From Chloroflexota bacterium (GTDB lineage Bacteria > Chloroflexota > Anaerolineae > Anaerolineales > VGOW01), in NCBI GenBank assembly GCA_016875735.1, contig VGOW01000001.1, positions 124,001-188,000 of the forward strand: a stretch of DNA of 64,000 nt, written 5' to 3'. The translations under genes and the position numbers were made by a program. Positions 50,386 through 58,449 of the stretch are shown here, piece after piece; the stretch's first letter is position 1, and every line of letters starts with the position of its first letter. Under the pieces are notes generated by a model that worked only from the letters and a program-made list of their open reading frames with translations, had not been told where the DNA came from and did not search any database.

Positions 50386-51945
50386 ATGCCCCCTCAACGC
50401 CTCAACCCATCCGGCCATTCGCCACTTGCTATCCGCTACGCAAAGCGGCTGTTCGCTATTCGCTACTCGCCCATTCTCCTCTTCGCCCTCGCCGTGTTCC
50501 TTCGCCTCCTGCCCGGCGAGCGAATAGTGGACGATGCCTATATTACCTTTCGTTATGCGCGCAACATTGTCAATGGAGTCGGCTTCGTGTACAACCCAGG
50601 CGAACATGTGATGGGCACCACCACCCCGCTCTACACCTTACTCATGGCCGCGCTCTCAATCCTTGGGCGAACCGGCAACTTCCCCGCCCTCTCGATCTGG
50701 GTGAACGCAATCGCCGATGGATTCACTTGCGCCCTTCTCGCCCCACTGGGCCAAACGATCAGTGGCCGCCGCCGGGTGGGAATCGCCGACGGGGTGCTGT
50801 ATGCCATCGCGCCGTTCGGCGTCACCTTTGCCATCGGCGGAATGGAAACATCGGTCTTCGTATTGCTCATCACTCTCACTGCGTTGCTCTATCTGCGCGA
50901 TCACCCGGCGTGGGGTTTCACCTCGGCCCTCGCTCTCCTCACCCGCCCCGACGCCATCATCTTCATCGGCCCCATCGGCCTCGACTTCGCCGTGCGCATC
51001 TTCCGCAAACAATCCTCGCTCCGCTTTCACCATTTCGCATCCGTCATTCCCCTGCTCCTGTGGACGCTCTTCGCCGCCCTTTACTTCGGCTCGCCCATCC
51101 CGCACTCCATCGCCGCCAAAACCGCCGCCTATCGCCTCCAGCCCGCCGAAGGTTTCGTTCGCCTGCTTCAACATTACGCCACGCCGTTCTTCGAGAATCT
51201 CACCTTTCCGAACACGCCGATCCTCTTTGCATTCCTCATCGCCTATCTTTCGTTGTCGATCATCGGCATCATCAACGCCCTTCGCCGCGACTCGCGCTCT
51301 CTCCCCATCACTCTCTACCCCTTTCTCTATTTTGCCGTCTTCGCCGTCGCCAACCCGCTCATCTTTCGCTGGTATCTCACGCCACCACTGCCCTTCTACT
51401 TCATCGTCATCCTCACCGGCCTCTCCGCCATACTTCAACTTCAAATCTCAAATCTCAAATCTCAAATTGCATTCATCATCCTTTGGACATTTTTCATTGC
51501 AATGAGTCTGCGAGCATGGACTCTCACACCCGATCACGGCCCGAACCGGCCCGCCCCGCAAATGGCCTGGTTCCAACTCGAGCAACTCTACACGCAGATC
51601 GGCAAAGACCTCGCCCCTGAAGTGACGCCGACAACCGTCATCGCCGCTGGCGACATTGGCGCACTCGGTTACTTCTCCGGCGCGCGTATCCTCGACACGC
51701 TCGGCCTCGTCTCCCCCGAATCGACGGCCTACTATCCCCTCCCGCCCGATCAACTCGTCATCACCTACGCCATCTCCGCCGATCTCATCGCCGAGGCGCG
51801 GCCCGATCACGTCGTCTTCCTCGAAGTGTATGGCCGCCGCACCCTCCTCGCCGACTCGCGGTTTCTGGCCGACTACACCCTGCGGCAAAAGATTCCCACC
51901 GACATTTACGGAAGCGATGGGATGTTGGTCTATCAACACAAATGA
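50386..51945 (+). CDS. GT-C-type polytopic membrane glycosyltransferase
   Basis: The 519-residue protein has the first loop ERIVDDAYITFRYARNIVNGVGFVYNPGEHVMGTTTPLY, a motif block of membrane transferases in polysaccharide loci, and the C-terminal AAGDIGALGYFSGARILDTLGLVSPE shared with the 34636 product. About eleven helices. Two heptamer arrays are coding: HSPLAIRYAKRLFAIRYSP at the N-terminus, before the first helix, and LQLQISNLKSQIAF in the last helix region. It is the only plus-strand gene in this locus. Confidence 0.85.
   Translation: MPPQRLNPSGHSPLAIRYAKRLFAIRYSPILLFALAVFLRLLPGERIVDDAYITFRYARNIVNGVGFVYNPGEHVMGTTTPLYTLLMAALSILGRTGNFPALSIWVNAIADGFTCALLAPLGQTISGRRRVGIADGVLYAIAPFGVTFAIGGMETSVFVLLITLTALLYLRDHPAWGFTSALALLTRPDAIIFIGPIGLDFAVRIFRKQSSLRFHHFASVIPLLLWTLFAALYFGSPIPHSIAAKTAAYRLQPAEGFVRLLQHYATPFFENLTFPNTPILFAFLIAYLSLSIIGIINALRRDSRSLPITLYPFLYFAVFAVANPLIFRWYLTPPLPFYFIVILTGLSAILQLQISNLKSQIAFIILWTFFIAMSLRAWTLTPDHGPNRPAPQMAWFQLEQLYTQIGKDLAPEVTPTTVIAAGDIGALGYFSGARILDTLGLVSPESTAYYPLPPDQLVITYAISADLIAEARPDHVVFLEVYGRRTLLADSRFLADYTLRQKIPTDIYGSDGMLVYQHK
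50413..50476. repeat. In-frame heptamer array (CATTCGC/TATTCGC words)
   Basis: CATTCGC CACTTGC TATCCGC, a GCAAAGCGGC interruption, then TGTTCGC TATTCGC TACTCGC CCATTCT. It encodes the N-terminal AIRYAKRLFAIRYSP. Confidence 0.78.
51435..51470. repeat. In-frame heptamer array (CAAATCT words)
   Basis: CTTCAAATCTCAAATCTCAA-type words repeated four times, encoding LQISNLKSQI in a C-terminal helix region. Confidence 0.8.
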
Positions 51946-51959
51946 GAATCGCCATCGCC

Positions 51960-52003
51960 CCAATTCCCATTCACTGTTTACCAATTACCGATCACTGATC
52001 ACC
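51960..52003. repeat. Heptanucleotide array between convergent genes
   Basis: CAATTCC CATTCAC TGTTTAC CAATTAC CGATCAC TGATCAC. It covers the stop of the minus-strand methyltransferase and replaces any terminator between the convergent genes. Confidence 0.78.
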
Positions 52004-52918
52004 CCTCGCCGCCTTCCTCCCATACGCCGTAAACAAATCCAACGTATTCACCGGCGCCATCCACTCGCCCATCTTCAACGCGGCAATCGCCCGCTCCAGT
52101 GGGCGGCCCACCCACGAGCCGAACGCCGCGCTCACCCGCCCGGCCAAATACCCCAAACGCAAATAACGCCCCTCGGTGTGATCGCCCACATATTGAAATC
52201 CGACTCGCTCCAGCATGGCCCGCAGAGTGGCCCGCGAGAAAAAGGCAATGTGCATCTCCATCAAAAACGGCCAACGCGCGCCCATCAACTTCGCCGTCAG
52301 GCTGCCCATGTCAATCGTATGAATGACAACAACGCCGCCCGGTTTGAGCAAGCGAAAAACATGATCGAGCTCGGCGCGGGGATCATCGAAATGCTCGATG
52401 ACATCCCACAACGTGATCACGTCAAACGACTCGGATGGGAAGCCAACACTGCTCAACGTCCCGCGCCGCACCGGCAGTCCCGCGCGCACCGCCTCCCCTA
52501 CCGCCCACCCCGACGGCTCGATCCCTTCGGCGTCCCACCCCGCCGCCCGCGCCACTTCCACAAACACGCCAATGTACGCGCCCACATCCAGCAGCTTGCG
52601 CCCGTTGGGTTCGCCCGCAACTCGATGCAACGGCTTGAGGTGTTTGCGAAACGTCCGCTCACGGCCCGCGCGCTCGCGCAAATAGAGCGGGTCTTCCACT
52701 GACTCGTAAGCCTGCATCACTTCCGCCGGATCACCGCGCGGGTTGGCATACACGTAACCGCACCGCAGGCATTGCACCACTCGGTAATGCTGGCCGTAAT
52801 CGGGCGAGGTGCAGAGGAACGCACTGCCGCCCTTCCCCCGTCCATTGGGCGATAACGTCGAAGGATACAGTTCGCGGCACTCATCCGCGCCGCACAGGTT
52901 GCAGGGAATAAATCGCAC
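51992..52918 (-). CDS. Class I SAM-dependent methyltransferase with N-terminal zinc-binding motif
   Basis: GTG 52918 is chosen because everything upstream in the ORF is heptamer-coded. The protein of about 308 residues has CNLCGADECRELYP and VVQCLRCGYVYANP (two CxxC pairs), motif I KLLDVGAYIGVFVEVARAAGWDAEGIEPSGW and DVITLWDVIEHFDDPRAELDHVFRLLKPGG, as in C-methyltransferase-like and Methyltransf_23 proteins of sugar loci. An insert STLSPNGRGKGGSAF after the first CxxC pair looks derived from a palindromic element. It probably methylates a sugar or lipid intermediate. Confidence 0.85.
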   Translation of the reverse strand: MRFIPCNLCGADECRELYPSTLSPNGRGKGGSAFLCTSPDYGQHYRVVQCLRCGYVYANPRGDPAEVMQAYESVEDPLYLRERAGRERTFRKHLKPLHRVAGEPNGRKLLDVGAYIGVFVEVARAAGWDAEGIEPSGWAVGEAVRAGLPVRRGTLSSVGFPSESFDVITLWDVIEHFDDPRAELDHVFRLLKPGGVVVIHTIDMGSLTAKLMGARWPFLMEMHIAFFSRATLRAMLERVGFQYVGDHTEGRYLRLGYLAGRVSAAFGSWVGRPLERAIAALKMGEWMAPVNTLDLFTAYGRKAARGDQ

Positions 52919-52921
52919 GAT

Positions 52922-53004
52922 GGTGATCAGTGATCGGTGATCAGTAATTGGTAATTGGCGAGCTGGCAACTGACTACTGATTACTGATTACTGACTACTG
53001 ACAG
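52922..53004. repeat. Heptanucleotide arrays bridging two genes
   Basis: TGATCAG TGATCGG TGATCAG TAATTGG TAATTGG, then CTGACTA CTGATTA CTGATTA CTGACTA CTGACAG. The right part encodes the last residues and stop of the glycosyltransferase upstream (LSVVSNQ), and the left part precedes the methyltransferase start. Confidence 0.85.
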
Positions 53005-54084
53005 ATACACTTCCTCAAACTTCGGCGCCGCCTTCTCCCAATCGAACTCCGACGCTTTCGCTTTTGCCGAGGCGCTCAATTGCGCTTTACGCTCCGGCGG
53101 CAGGCTGATCACTTCCAGCAATGCCTTCGCCGCCGTTGGGGCATTCGCATAATCGGCGATGAAACCGTTTCGTCCATCATCAATCACATCGCGGAAGGCC
53201 TCGATGTCGTTGACCACAGGCACAGCCCCAGCGGCCGTCGCTTCGAGCATCGCCAACCCGAAGCCCTCGTAAGTTGCCGCGCTCAAAAACACTTCTGCCG
53301 CCGCCAACTCTCCTTTCAATGCTTCATCGCCAAGTTCCCCTTTCCATTCCACTGCGCCGCCAATACCCGATTCTTCTGCCTGCCGTTGGAGTTGGCCGCG
53401 CAGAGGCCCCTCGCCCACCACGACCAGCGAAAGGTCGGGACGAGCCTCGCGGGCGCGGGCGAAAACTTTCAATAGCCCACTCACGTTTTTGTTCGGCGCG
53501 AGTCGGCCCACCGTGATCAAACGTCCGGGCACGGGCTGGCGGCGCTCCATCGAAAACGAGGCGCAGTCAATCGCATTGTCAATCCGAACCGCCCATCGAG
53601 CGCGCGGCGCAAATCGTCGCTCGTCGCTGGCGCTGTTCGGGATCACTGCCGAAGCCGCCCACAGAGACCGGCGCGTGACGAGCGTAAAGTATAACCGCTT
53701 GAGCGCGGAATGATCGGGGGTGTGAAAAAAACCGCCGTGCGTGGAGACGACGAACGGGCGGCGGTGAATCGATCTCGTCGCGGCAACGAAATCGAGAAAG
53801 AAGTCTGTGTTGTGAACGTGCAGCACATCGAATCGACTCAGCAACGGGAGAATGCCCGGCGCAAAAAAAAACAGCGGGCCGCCAATAAACGGAACTCGAT
53901 GAACGGGGATGCCGCCCACCACCTCCTCGCCGGCCAATGCGCCGGGCCGCCGCCACAATCGGTTGAGCGTCGCCACTTCCACCGTGTGCCCGCGCGCGGC
54001 GAGTCGTGTGGCGAGATCGGAAACGAATCGCTCCACCCCGCCCACCGAGGGATGATATTGGCGGCAGAGGTGGAGGATGTTCAC
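52981..54084 (-). CDS. GT4 family glycosyltransferase (GT-B fold)
   Basis: The 367-residue protein begins MNILHLCRQYHPSVGGVERFVSDLATRLAARGH, the usual acceptor-domain start, and has GRLAPNKNVSGLLKVFARA and the EX7E motif in YEGFGLAMLEATAAGAVPVV. It adds sugars from nucleotide donors on the cytosolic side. The last codons (SVVSNQ and stop) are made of heptamer words, so its natural C-terminus may have been replaced. It overlaps the Wzy-TPR gene upstream by 4 bases (ATGA). Confidence 0.92.
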   Translation of the reverse strand: MNILHLCRQYHPSVGGVERFVSDLATRLAARGHTVEVATLNRLWRRPGALAGEEVVGGIPVHRVPFIGGPLFFFAPGILPLLSRFDVLHVHNTDFFLDFVAATRSIHRRPFVVSTHGGFFHTPDHSALKRLYFTLVTRRSLWAASAVIPNSASDERRFAPRARWAVRIDNAIDCASFSMERRQPVPGRLITVGRLAPNKNVSGLLKVFARAREARPDLSLVVVGEGPLRGQLQRQAEESGIGGAVEWKGELGDEALKGELAAAEVFLSAATYEGFGLAMLEATAAGAVPVVNDIEAFRDVIDDGRNGFIADYANAPTAAKALLEVISLPPERKAQLSASAKAKASEFDWEKAAPKFEEVYLSVVSNQ

Positions 54085-56390
54085 AGGCAGATTAGAGACA
54101 AAGCCAAGGCATTCTGTGGATCGAGTTCCAGCACAGCGTGTTTGACTTGTTGAGATGCAACGCAGGAGTCGTAAGTATTCGACCAGATCAGTAACCGCTC
54201 GAAACGAGGCGGATCGGTTCTAGGATCGAAGTCCAATACTACCAGGCCATCTGTTACATCCATTGGCAATGGCTGGCGTTCATATAACCCCAAACTATAT
54301 GTGCGCCCGAAAGTGCTCCCGGCGCCTTCCAGCCCAGAGTCAGCGAGGGCAAACAACGCACGACGATAATCGTTCATTGCCGCTTCGATTTCGCCAGCTT
54401 CGATTTCCACGTCGCCGGATAAGAGGGTCACGCGAGCGATGATAGGCGCGGGCAAAGAAGCAGAAGACAGAGCGGCCCTGATCAGATCGCGCGCCTGCTC
54501 TACATCGCCGCGGGCAATAGCTTGAGTGATTTCATCGATTGTCTCAGTCGTCGTGGCAGCGACAACAGGCACATCTTTCAAAGCTCGACGTCGAAGTTCG
54601 GTTTGTAGCCAATAATCGCGGTCACGCCAATCAGGGCGTTGCGCTAACACAGCCAAATATTCGCGATGCGCGCCATCTTCATCGCCCAACACTTCAGCCA
54701 TCTGTCCGGCGGTCAAGCGAATTGTTGGCGCAAGAGGCGCCAGTTCAACCGCCCTCTGCAATGCTTCGTAGGCCGCCTGCCTATCTCCATTATGCCAGCG
54801 CGAGAGTCCCAAACTTGTATATGAAATCGCCAAATTGCCTTCCGTCGCAACTGCCGATTCGAAATGCCTTTGAGCCGCTTGCCAATCATCCAGTTCGGCG
54901 GATAACCATCCGGCATTCATTTGATAAAAAGCCAAAGTAGGATCACGGCGAATCGCCTCCTGCGCTTTTGCGTAAGCTTGCTCCACTTCGCCGTTGCTAT
55001 ACAGTTGCCGTGCTTCCTCAAATGAGCCATAAGCCATCAACCATTGAATCTGGAAAGCGAGGCCGACAGCAAAAGGAACGATCAGCGCAACGATTGGAAA
55101 GCGCGAACGCGGCAGCGGTGCAGCCGTCATCAACAAAGCAGTCACCATCATCAAAGGCACCATCGTCGCTAAGCAGTGAGTCGGGTCATCGAGGGATGAA
55201 TGGGTGACAAACCCGGTCAAACTAAAACAACTCGCCCAAGTCTCCAGCCGTAAGTCGGATGGCGCTGCTTTCACTCGTTGCCATCCTACGTGCGCCAAGA
55301 AAACCAATAGCATCGCCAAAGCGCCAACGCCTACCAATCCGAACTCAGCCAAAGTTTGTGCCACAATGCCGTGAGCATGAATGGGCCAAAATTCGGGTGG
55401 CAGGGAGACGAAACGCGGAACTTCAAAACCAAAGCGTCCTGGCCCCACTCCCAACCAAGGGCTTTCCCACGCAAGCTGGCCAGCAATTTTCCAGAAGACA
55501 AAGCGAGTGGCAAACAGGCCGCCGCCGTGCGTCGGGTGAGAGCTTTGATACACGAGTATCCCAATGAGTACGGCTACGGCGCACAACCCTAACCATATCC
55601 AGCGCTTCAAAAACGGTAACCAGCCCTCGCGTTTCGACGAATGGGATCGCCAAATCATTATAGCTGCCACCCCGGCCAACATCGAAAGCAATCCCGCCAG
55701 CGCTCCACGCGACGAGGCAAAAACAGTGTTGACTGTATACATGATCAACCAGATCAACAAAGAACTTCGCACCCCGTGTCGAGGGGCGCGCCGCCATACC
55801 ACTATCACATATGGCAAGGCCAAATTGGCTGAATTCATCAACAAGTTGGAATGGCCTAGTAGCGTCACTGGGCGATACAACGCCCCTAACAATAGGGTGC
55901 CCTGACCACTGGCATAGTACGCATAAATTTCCAGGAGGCCGGCGGCCATTGCCAAACCCGATACGGTTAGTAGTGCATTAATTATCGAAGCACGAGGCCA
56001 GCCTGCGGAAAGCCAATCGACTGCCATGAGGAAGATCAGCAGAAAGCCAGATAGCTTTAGCAAGCGAGCTGCGCTGACACGCCCATCGGGTGACACAGCC
56101 CAAGAGGCAAATGCCGCAAGGATAGTTGCCAACAGGCCCCATTCCAAGCCGGTGACCGACCAGGCCGCCCGTTCGGCAACACCTCGCCAAAGCAACCAAC
56201 TGATCACCAATGATGCTCCTAAAATCAGTGTCACGACCTGCCAGAGCAGATAGGTGTTTGCAAACAGCCCTCCCCCTGCCAAGACAATGTAGCATAAAGC
56301 AACCATCGCCACGATGTGCTTCAGGCCGACCTCTAAGGAAGATCGACGAGAGAGGGGCATTCTTCCAAAGGCAACGACGCGTTCAATCAT
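54081..56390 (-). CDS. O-antigen polymerase/ligase-like membrane protein with C-terminal TPR region
   Basis: The 769-residue protein has about 12 helices in residues 20-440, with the Wzy/WaaL core RPVTLLGHSNLLMNSANLALPYVI, TVFASSRGALAGLLSML and GVGPGRFGFEVPRFVSLPPEFWPIHAHGIVAQTLAEFGLVGV (the conserved large loop with H/R residues). Residues 450-769 are TPR-like (VEQAYAKAQEAIRRDPTLAFYQMNAGWLSAELDDWQAAQRHFESAV). Such fusions polymerise or ligate lipid-linked glycans. It overlaps WecG by 8 bases and the GT4 gene by 4. Confidence 0.87.
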   Translation of the reverse strand: MIERVVAFGRMPLSRRSSLEVGLKHIVAMVALCYIVLAGGGLFANTYLLWQVVTLILGASLVISWLLWRGVAERAAWSVTGLEWGLLATILAAFASWAVSPDGRVSAARLLKLSGFLLIFLMAVDWLSAGWPRASIINALLTVSGLAMAAGLLEIYAYYASGQGTLLLGALYRPVTLLGHSNLLMNSANLALPYVIVVWRRAPRHGVRSSLLIWLIMYTVNTVFASSRGALAGLLSMLAGVAAIMIWRSHSSKREGWLPFLKRWIWLGLCAVAVLIGILVYQSSHPTHGGGLFATRFVFWKIAGQLAWESPWLGVGPGRFGFEVPRFVSLPPEFWPIHAHGIVAQTLAEFGLVGVGALAMLLVFLAHVGWQRVKAAPSDLRLETWASCFSLTGFVTHSSLDDPTHCLATMVPLMMVTALLMTAAPLPRSRFPIVALIVPFAVGLAFQIQWLMAYGSFEEARQLYSNGEVEQAYAKAQEAIRRDPTLAFYQMNAGWLSAELDDWQAAQRHFESAVATEGNLAISYTSLGLSRWHNGDRQAAYEALQRAVELAPLAPTIRLTAGQMAEVLGDEDGAHREYLAVLAQRPDWRDRDYWLQTELRRRALKDVPVVAATTTETIDEITQAIARGDVEQARDLIRAALSSASLPAPIIARVTLLSGDVEIEAGEIEAAMNDYRRALFALADSGLEGAGSTFGRTYSLGLYERQPLPMDVTDGLVVLDFDPRTDPPRFERLLIWSNTYDSCVASQQVKHAVLELDPQNALALSLICL

Positions 56391-57207
56391 TTTTACTGTC
56401 GTATCGCCTCAAACCCGCCAACTGCATCCCCACCGCGATCACGAACTTCGGATTGTTGATCAAATACCGCCTCCACAACCGGCGCGGCTCGGTCGCCAAA
56501 CGGAACAGCCACTCGAGTCCGCTCCTCTGCATCCAGCGCGGCGCTTGCCGTTTCAGCCCGGCGTGGAAATCGAAGGCCGCGCCGACTCCGATCAGCACGG
56601 GTGCAGTCAACTGCTCACGGTGCGCGGCCATCCATCGCTCCTGTTTCGGCGTGCTCAGCCCCACCCACACAACATCGGCGGCAGAGTCGTTGATCATCTT
56701 CACGATCTGTTGATCCTCATCCTCATTCAGCGCGCGAAACGGCGGCGAGTGAGTCCCGGCAACCTGCAAGTTCGGGAATCGTTCGCGCAATCGCGCCGCC
56801 AGCAGTTCTGGCGCGCCCTCTGCGCCGCCGTAGAAAAAATGCCGCCACCCTTTTGGCGTTGAACACTCGCACACGGCTAACATTAAATCCGGCCCGTACA
56901 CACGCGATACTTGTCGGTATCCGCGCAAACGGCTCACCCACACCAGCGGCATCCCATCGGGCGTTACCATTCCGGCGGTGTTGTGGATTTGGCGCAGTTC
57001 ATCGTCGTCTTGGCTTTCCATCACGCCGTGCACGCCGCTCACGCACACGTAACGCCGCTCGCGCCGAGCGATCCACCCTTCGATAATTTCCAACACCAGC
57101 GGCATATTGACCGCGCTGACATGCACGCCGAGCACATTGGCCCGCTCGACATCCCCCTCTCCCGTCACGCGGGGGAGGGGTAAGGGGTGGGGGCCGAAAG
57201 CCGTCAC
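56383..57207 (-). CDS. WecG/TagA/CpsF family glycosyltransferase with palindrome-coded N-terminus
   Basis: GTG 57207 overlaps the epimerase stop (GTGA) and is the likely start. The first residues (TAFGPHPLPLPRVTGEGDVERANVL) come mostly from a GC palindrome; the family proper starts at LGVHVSAVNMPLVLEIIEGWI. Conserved parts follow: YVCVSGVHGVMESQDD, TPDGMPLVWVSRLRGY, YGGAEG and DVVWVGLSTPKQERWMAAHREQLTAPVLIGVGAAFDFHAG. GT26 enzymes add a ManNAc- or glucose-type residue to a lipid-linked intermediate. Confidence 0.9.
   Translation of the reverse strand: MTAFGPHPLPLPRVTGEGDVERANVLGVHVSAVNMPLVLEIIEGWIARRERRYVCVSGVHGVMESQDDDELRQIHNTAGMVTPDGMPLVWVSRLRGYRQVSRVYGPDLMLAVCECSTPKGWRHFFYGGAEGAPELLAARLRERFPNLQVAGTHSPPFRALNEDEDQQIVKMINDSAADVVWVGLSTPKQERWMAAHREQLTAPVLIGVGAAFDFHAGLKRQAPRWMQRSGLEWLFRLATEPRRLWRRYLINNPKFVIAVGMQLAGLRRYDSKND
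57154..57180. repeat. GC palindrome at the N-terminus of the WecG-like gene
   Basis: CCCCTCTCCCG-N5-CGGGGGAGGGG with flanking CCCC and GGGG runs, nearly perfect. It encodes PHPLPLPRVTGEGD-like residues right after the start codon. Confidence 0.78.
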
Positions 57208-58181
57208 TTTCCCATTCTCTCCCGCACCTGCGACTCGATCCACGCGTACGTGCGTGCCATCCCCTCCTCGAGTGGAATCTCCGGCTCCCACTTCAACACT
57301 TGCCGCAAACGGGTGTTATCCGAATTGCGCCCGCGCACTCCCTGCGGGCCGGGAATGTGCTTCTTAGTGATCGTGATCCCGGCGATGGCTGCCGTCATGT
57401 CCGCCAGATCATTGATCGTGATCAGTCGATCCTGCCCCACGTTGAGCGGATCACGGTAATCGGACTCCATCAACTTGCGAATGCCGGTGAGGCAATCGTC
57501 GATGTAGCAAAACGAGCGCGTCTGTTCGCCGTCGCCCCAAATTTCAATTTCGTGGTTGCCCGTCAGTTTGGCAATGGCGACTTTGCGGCACATGGCCGCC
57601 GGGGCTTTCTCGCGTCCGCCATCCCATGTGCCCAGCGGGCCAAAGATGTTGTGGAAACGGACGACGCGCGTCTCGATCCGGCCTTCCTCACGATAGTGCA
57701 TACACAACCGCTCCGTCACCAACTTTTCCCAGCCATACGCATCCTGCGGTTGCGCCGGGTAAGCATCCTCTTCTTTCAGCGGAGTCACCTCGGCCTCCAT
57801 CTGCCGATACTCCGGATAAATGCAGGCCGACGAGGTGAACAGCAATCGCTTCGCCCCATTCATCTCTGCCGCTTCGAGCGTGTGCAAATTGATGAGCAAA
57901 TTGTTGCGCAAAATCTGTGCGTGGTTGGATGAGATGAAACCCATGCCGCCCATATCCGAAGCCAGCGCATACACATCGTCCACGCCGCGAGCGGCTCGCA
58001 AACAATTATCGCGCCGCCGCAAATCGAATATCTCAAACTCGTCCGCGGCCGTCGGTTCGTATTCGGAATGCTTGATGTCCACGCCGCGCACCCAATAACC
58101 CTCGGCCTTCAGCCGCTTCACAAGATGGTGGCCGATGAACCCGCCCGCGCCCGTCACCAGCGCCCTCGGTTGACTGCTCAT
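57204..58181 (-). CDS. NAD-dependent epimerase/dehydratase, GDP-mannose 3,5-epimerase-like
   Basis: The start MSSQPRALVTGAGGFIGHHLVKRL is used; the upstream part of the ORF has no family character. The roughly 325-residue extended SDR has the Rossmann GxxGxxG, the very characteristic ALASDMGGMGFISSNHAQILRNN of GDP-mannose 3,5-epimerases, TSSACIYPEYRQ and the catalytic YGWEKLVTERL (YxxxK). The enzyme class converts GDP-mannose to GDP-L-galactose/gulose or acts on related nucleotide sugars. It supplies the surface-glycan pathway; the exact product is a guess. Confidence 0.9.
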   Translation of the reverse strand: MSSQPRALVTGAGGFIGHHLVKRLKAEGYWVRGVDIKHSEYEPTAADEFEIFDLRRRDNCLRAARGVDDVYALASDMGGMGFISSNHAQILRNNLLINLHTLEAAEMNGAKRLLFTSSACIYPEYRQMEAEVTPLKEEDAYPAQPQDAYGWEKLVTERLCMHYREEGRIETRVVRFHNIFGPLGTWDGGREKAPAAMCRKVAIAKLTGNHEIEIWGDGEQTRSFCYIDDCLTGIRKLMESDYRDPLNVGQDRLITINDLADMTAAIAGITITKKHIPGPQGVRGRNSDNTRLRQVLKWEPEIPLEEGMARTYAWIESQVRERMGK

Positions 58182-58239
58182 GTCATGAGTCCTTTCGCCA
58201 CGATGGTTGGCAAGATTATGATGCGTTCGGGGACAGCGG

Positions 58240-58428
58240 TCAATTCCCACCCAACCGTTCCATCGCCGGCCCATGATCGGGAACAAGCCTCAGCGCTCGC
58301 CGGTACACCGACTCTGCACCCGCGCGGTCGCCCAACGCCGCCCGCCAATCGCCCACCCGGATCAATCGCGCCGCCCATCGATCGGTGAACGGAGCCGGAG
58401 TCAACTGCGGCGCGAGATCAATCGCCAT
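58240..58428 (-). CDS. TPR-like C-terminal piece separated from the Wzy-TPR protein by an in-frame TAA
   Basis: The 62-residue frame MAIDLAPQLTPAPFTDRW...WRAALGDRAGAESVYRRALRLVPDHGPAMERL holds one TPR-like helix pair. It is in the same reading frame as the 58450 gene, separated by a TAA and seven codons (IFFRQET). GGAG stands before the ATG, so it might be reinitiated. It is most simply the natural C-terminus of the preceding protein, cut off by a nonsense change. It could also be a small independent gene. Confidence 0.6.
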   Translation of the reverse strand: MAIDLAPQLTPAPFTDRWAARLIRVGDWRAALGDRAGAESVYRRALRLVPDHGPAMERLGGN

Positions 58429-58449
58429 TGTCTCCTGCCGAAAAAAGAT

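Noticed and set aside
52922-53004. Possible CRISPR-like repeat array
   Set aside because: The units are 7 bp and contiguous, with no unique spacers; no cas genes are near.
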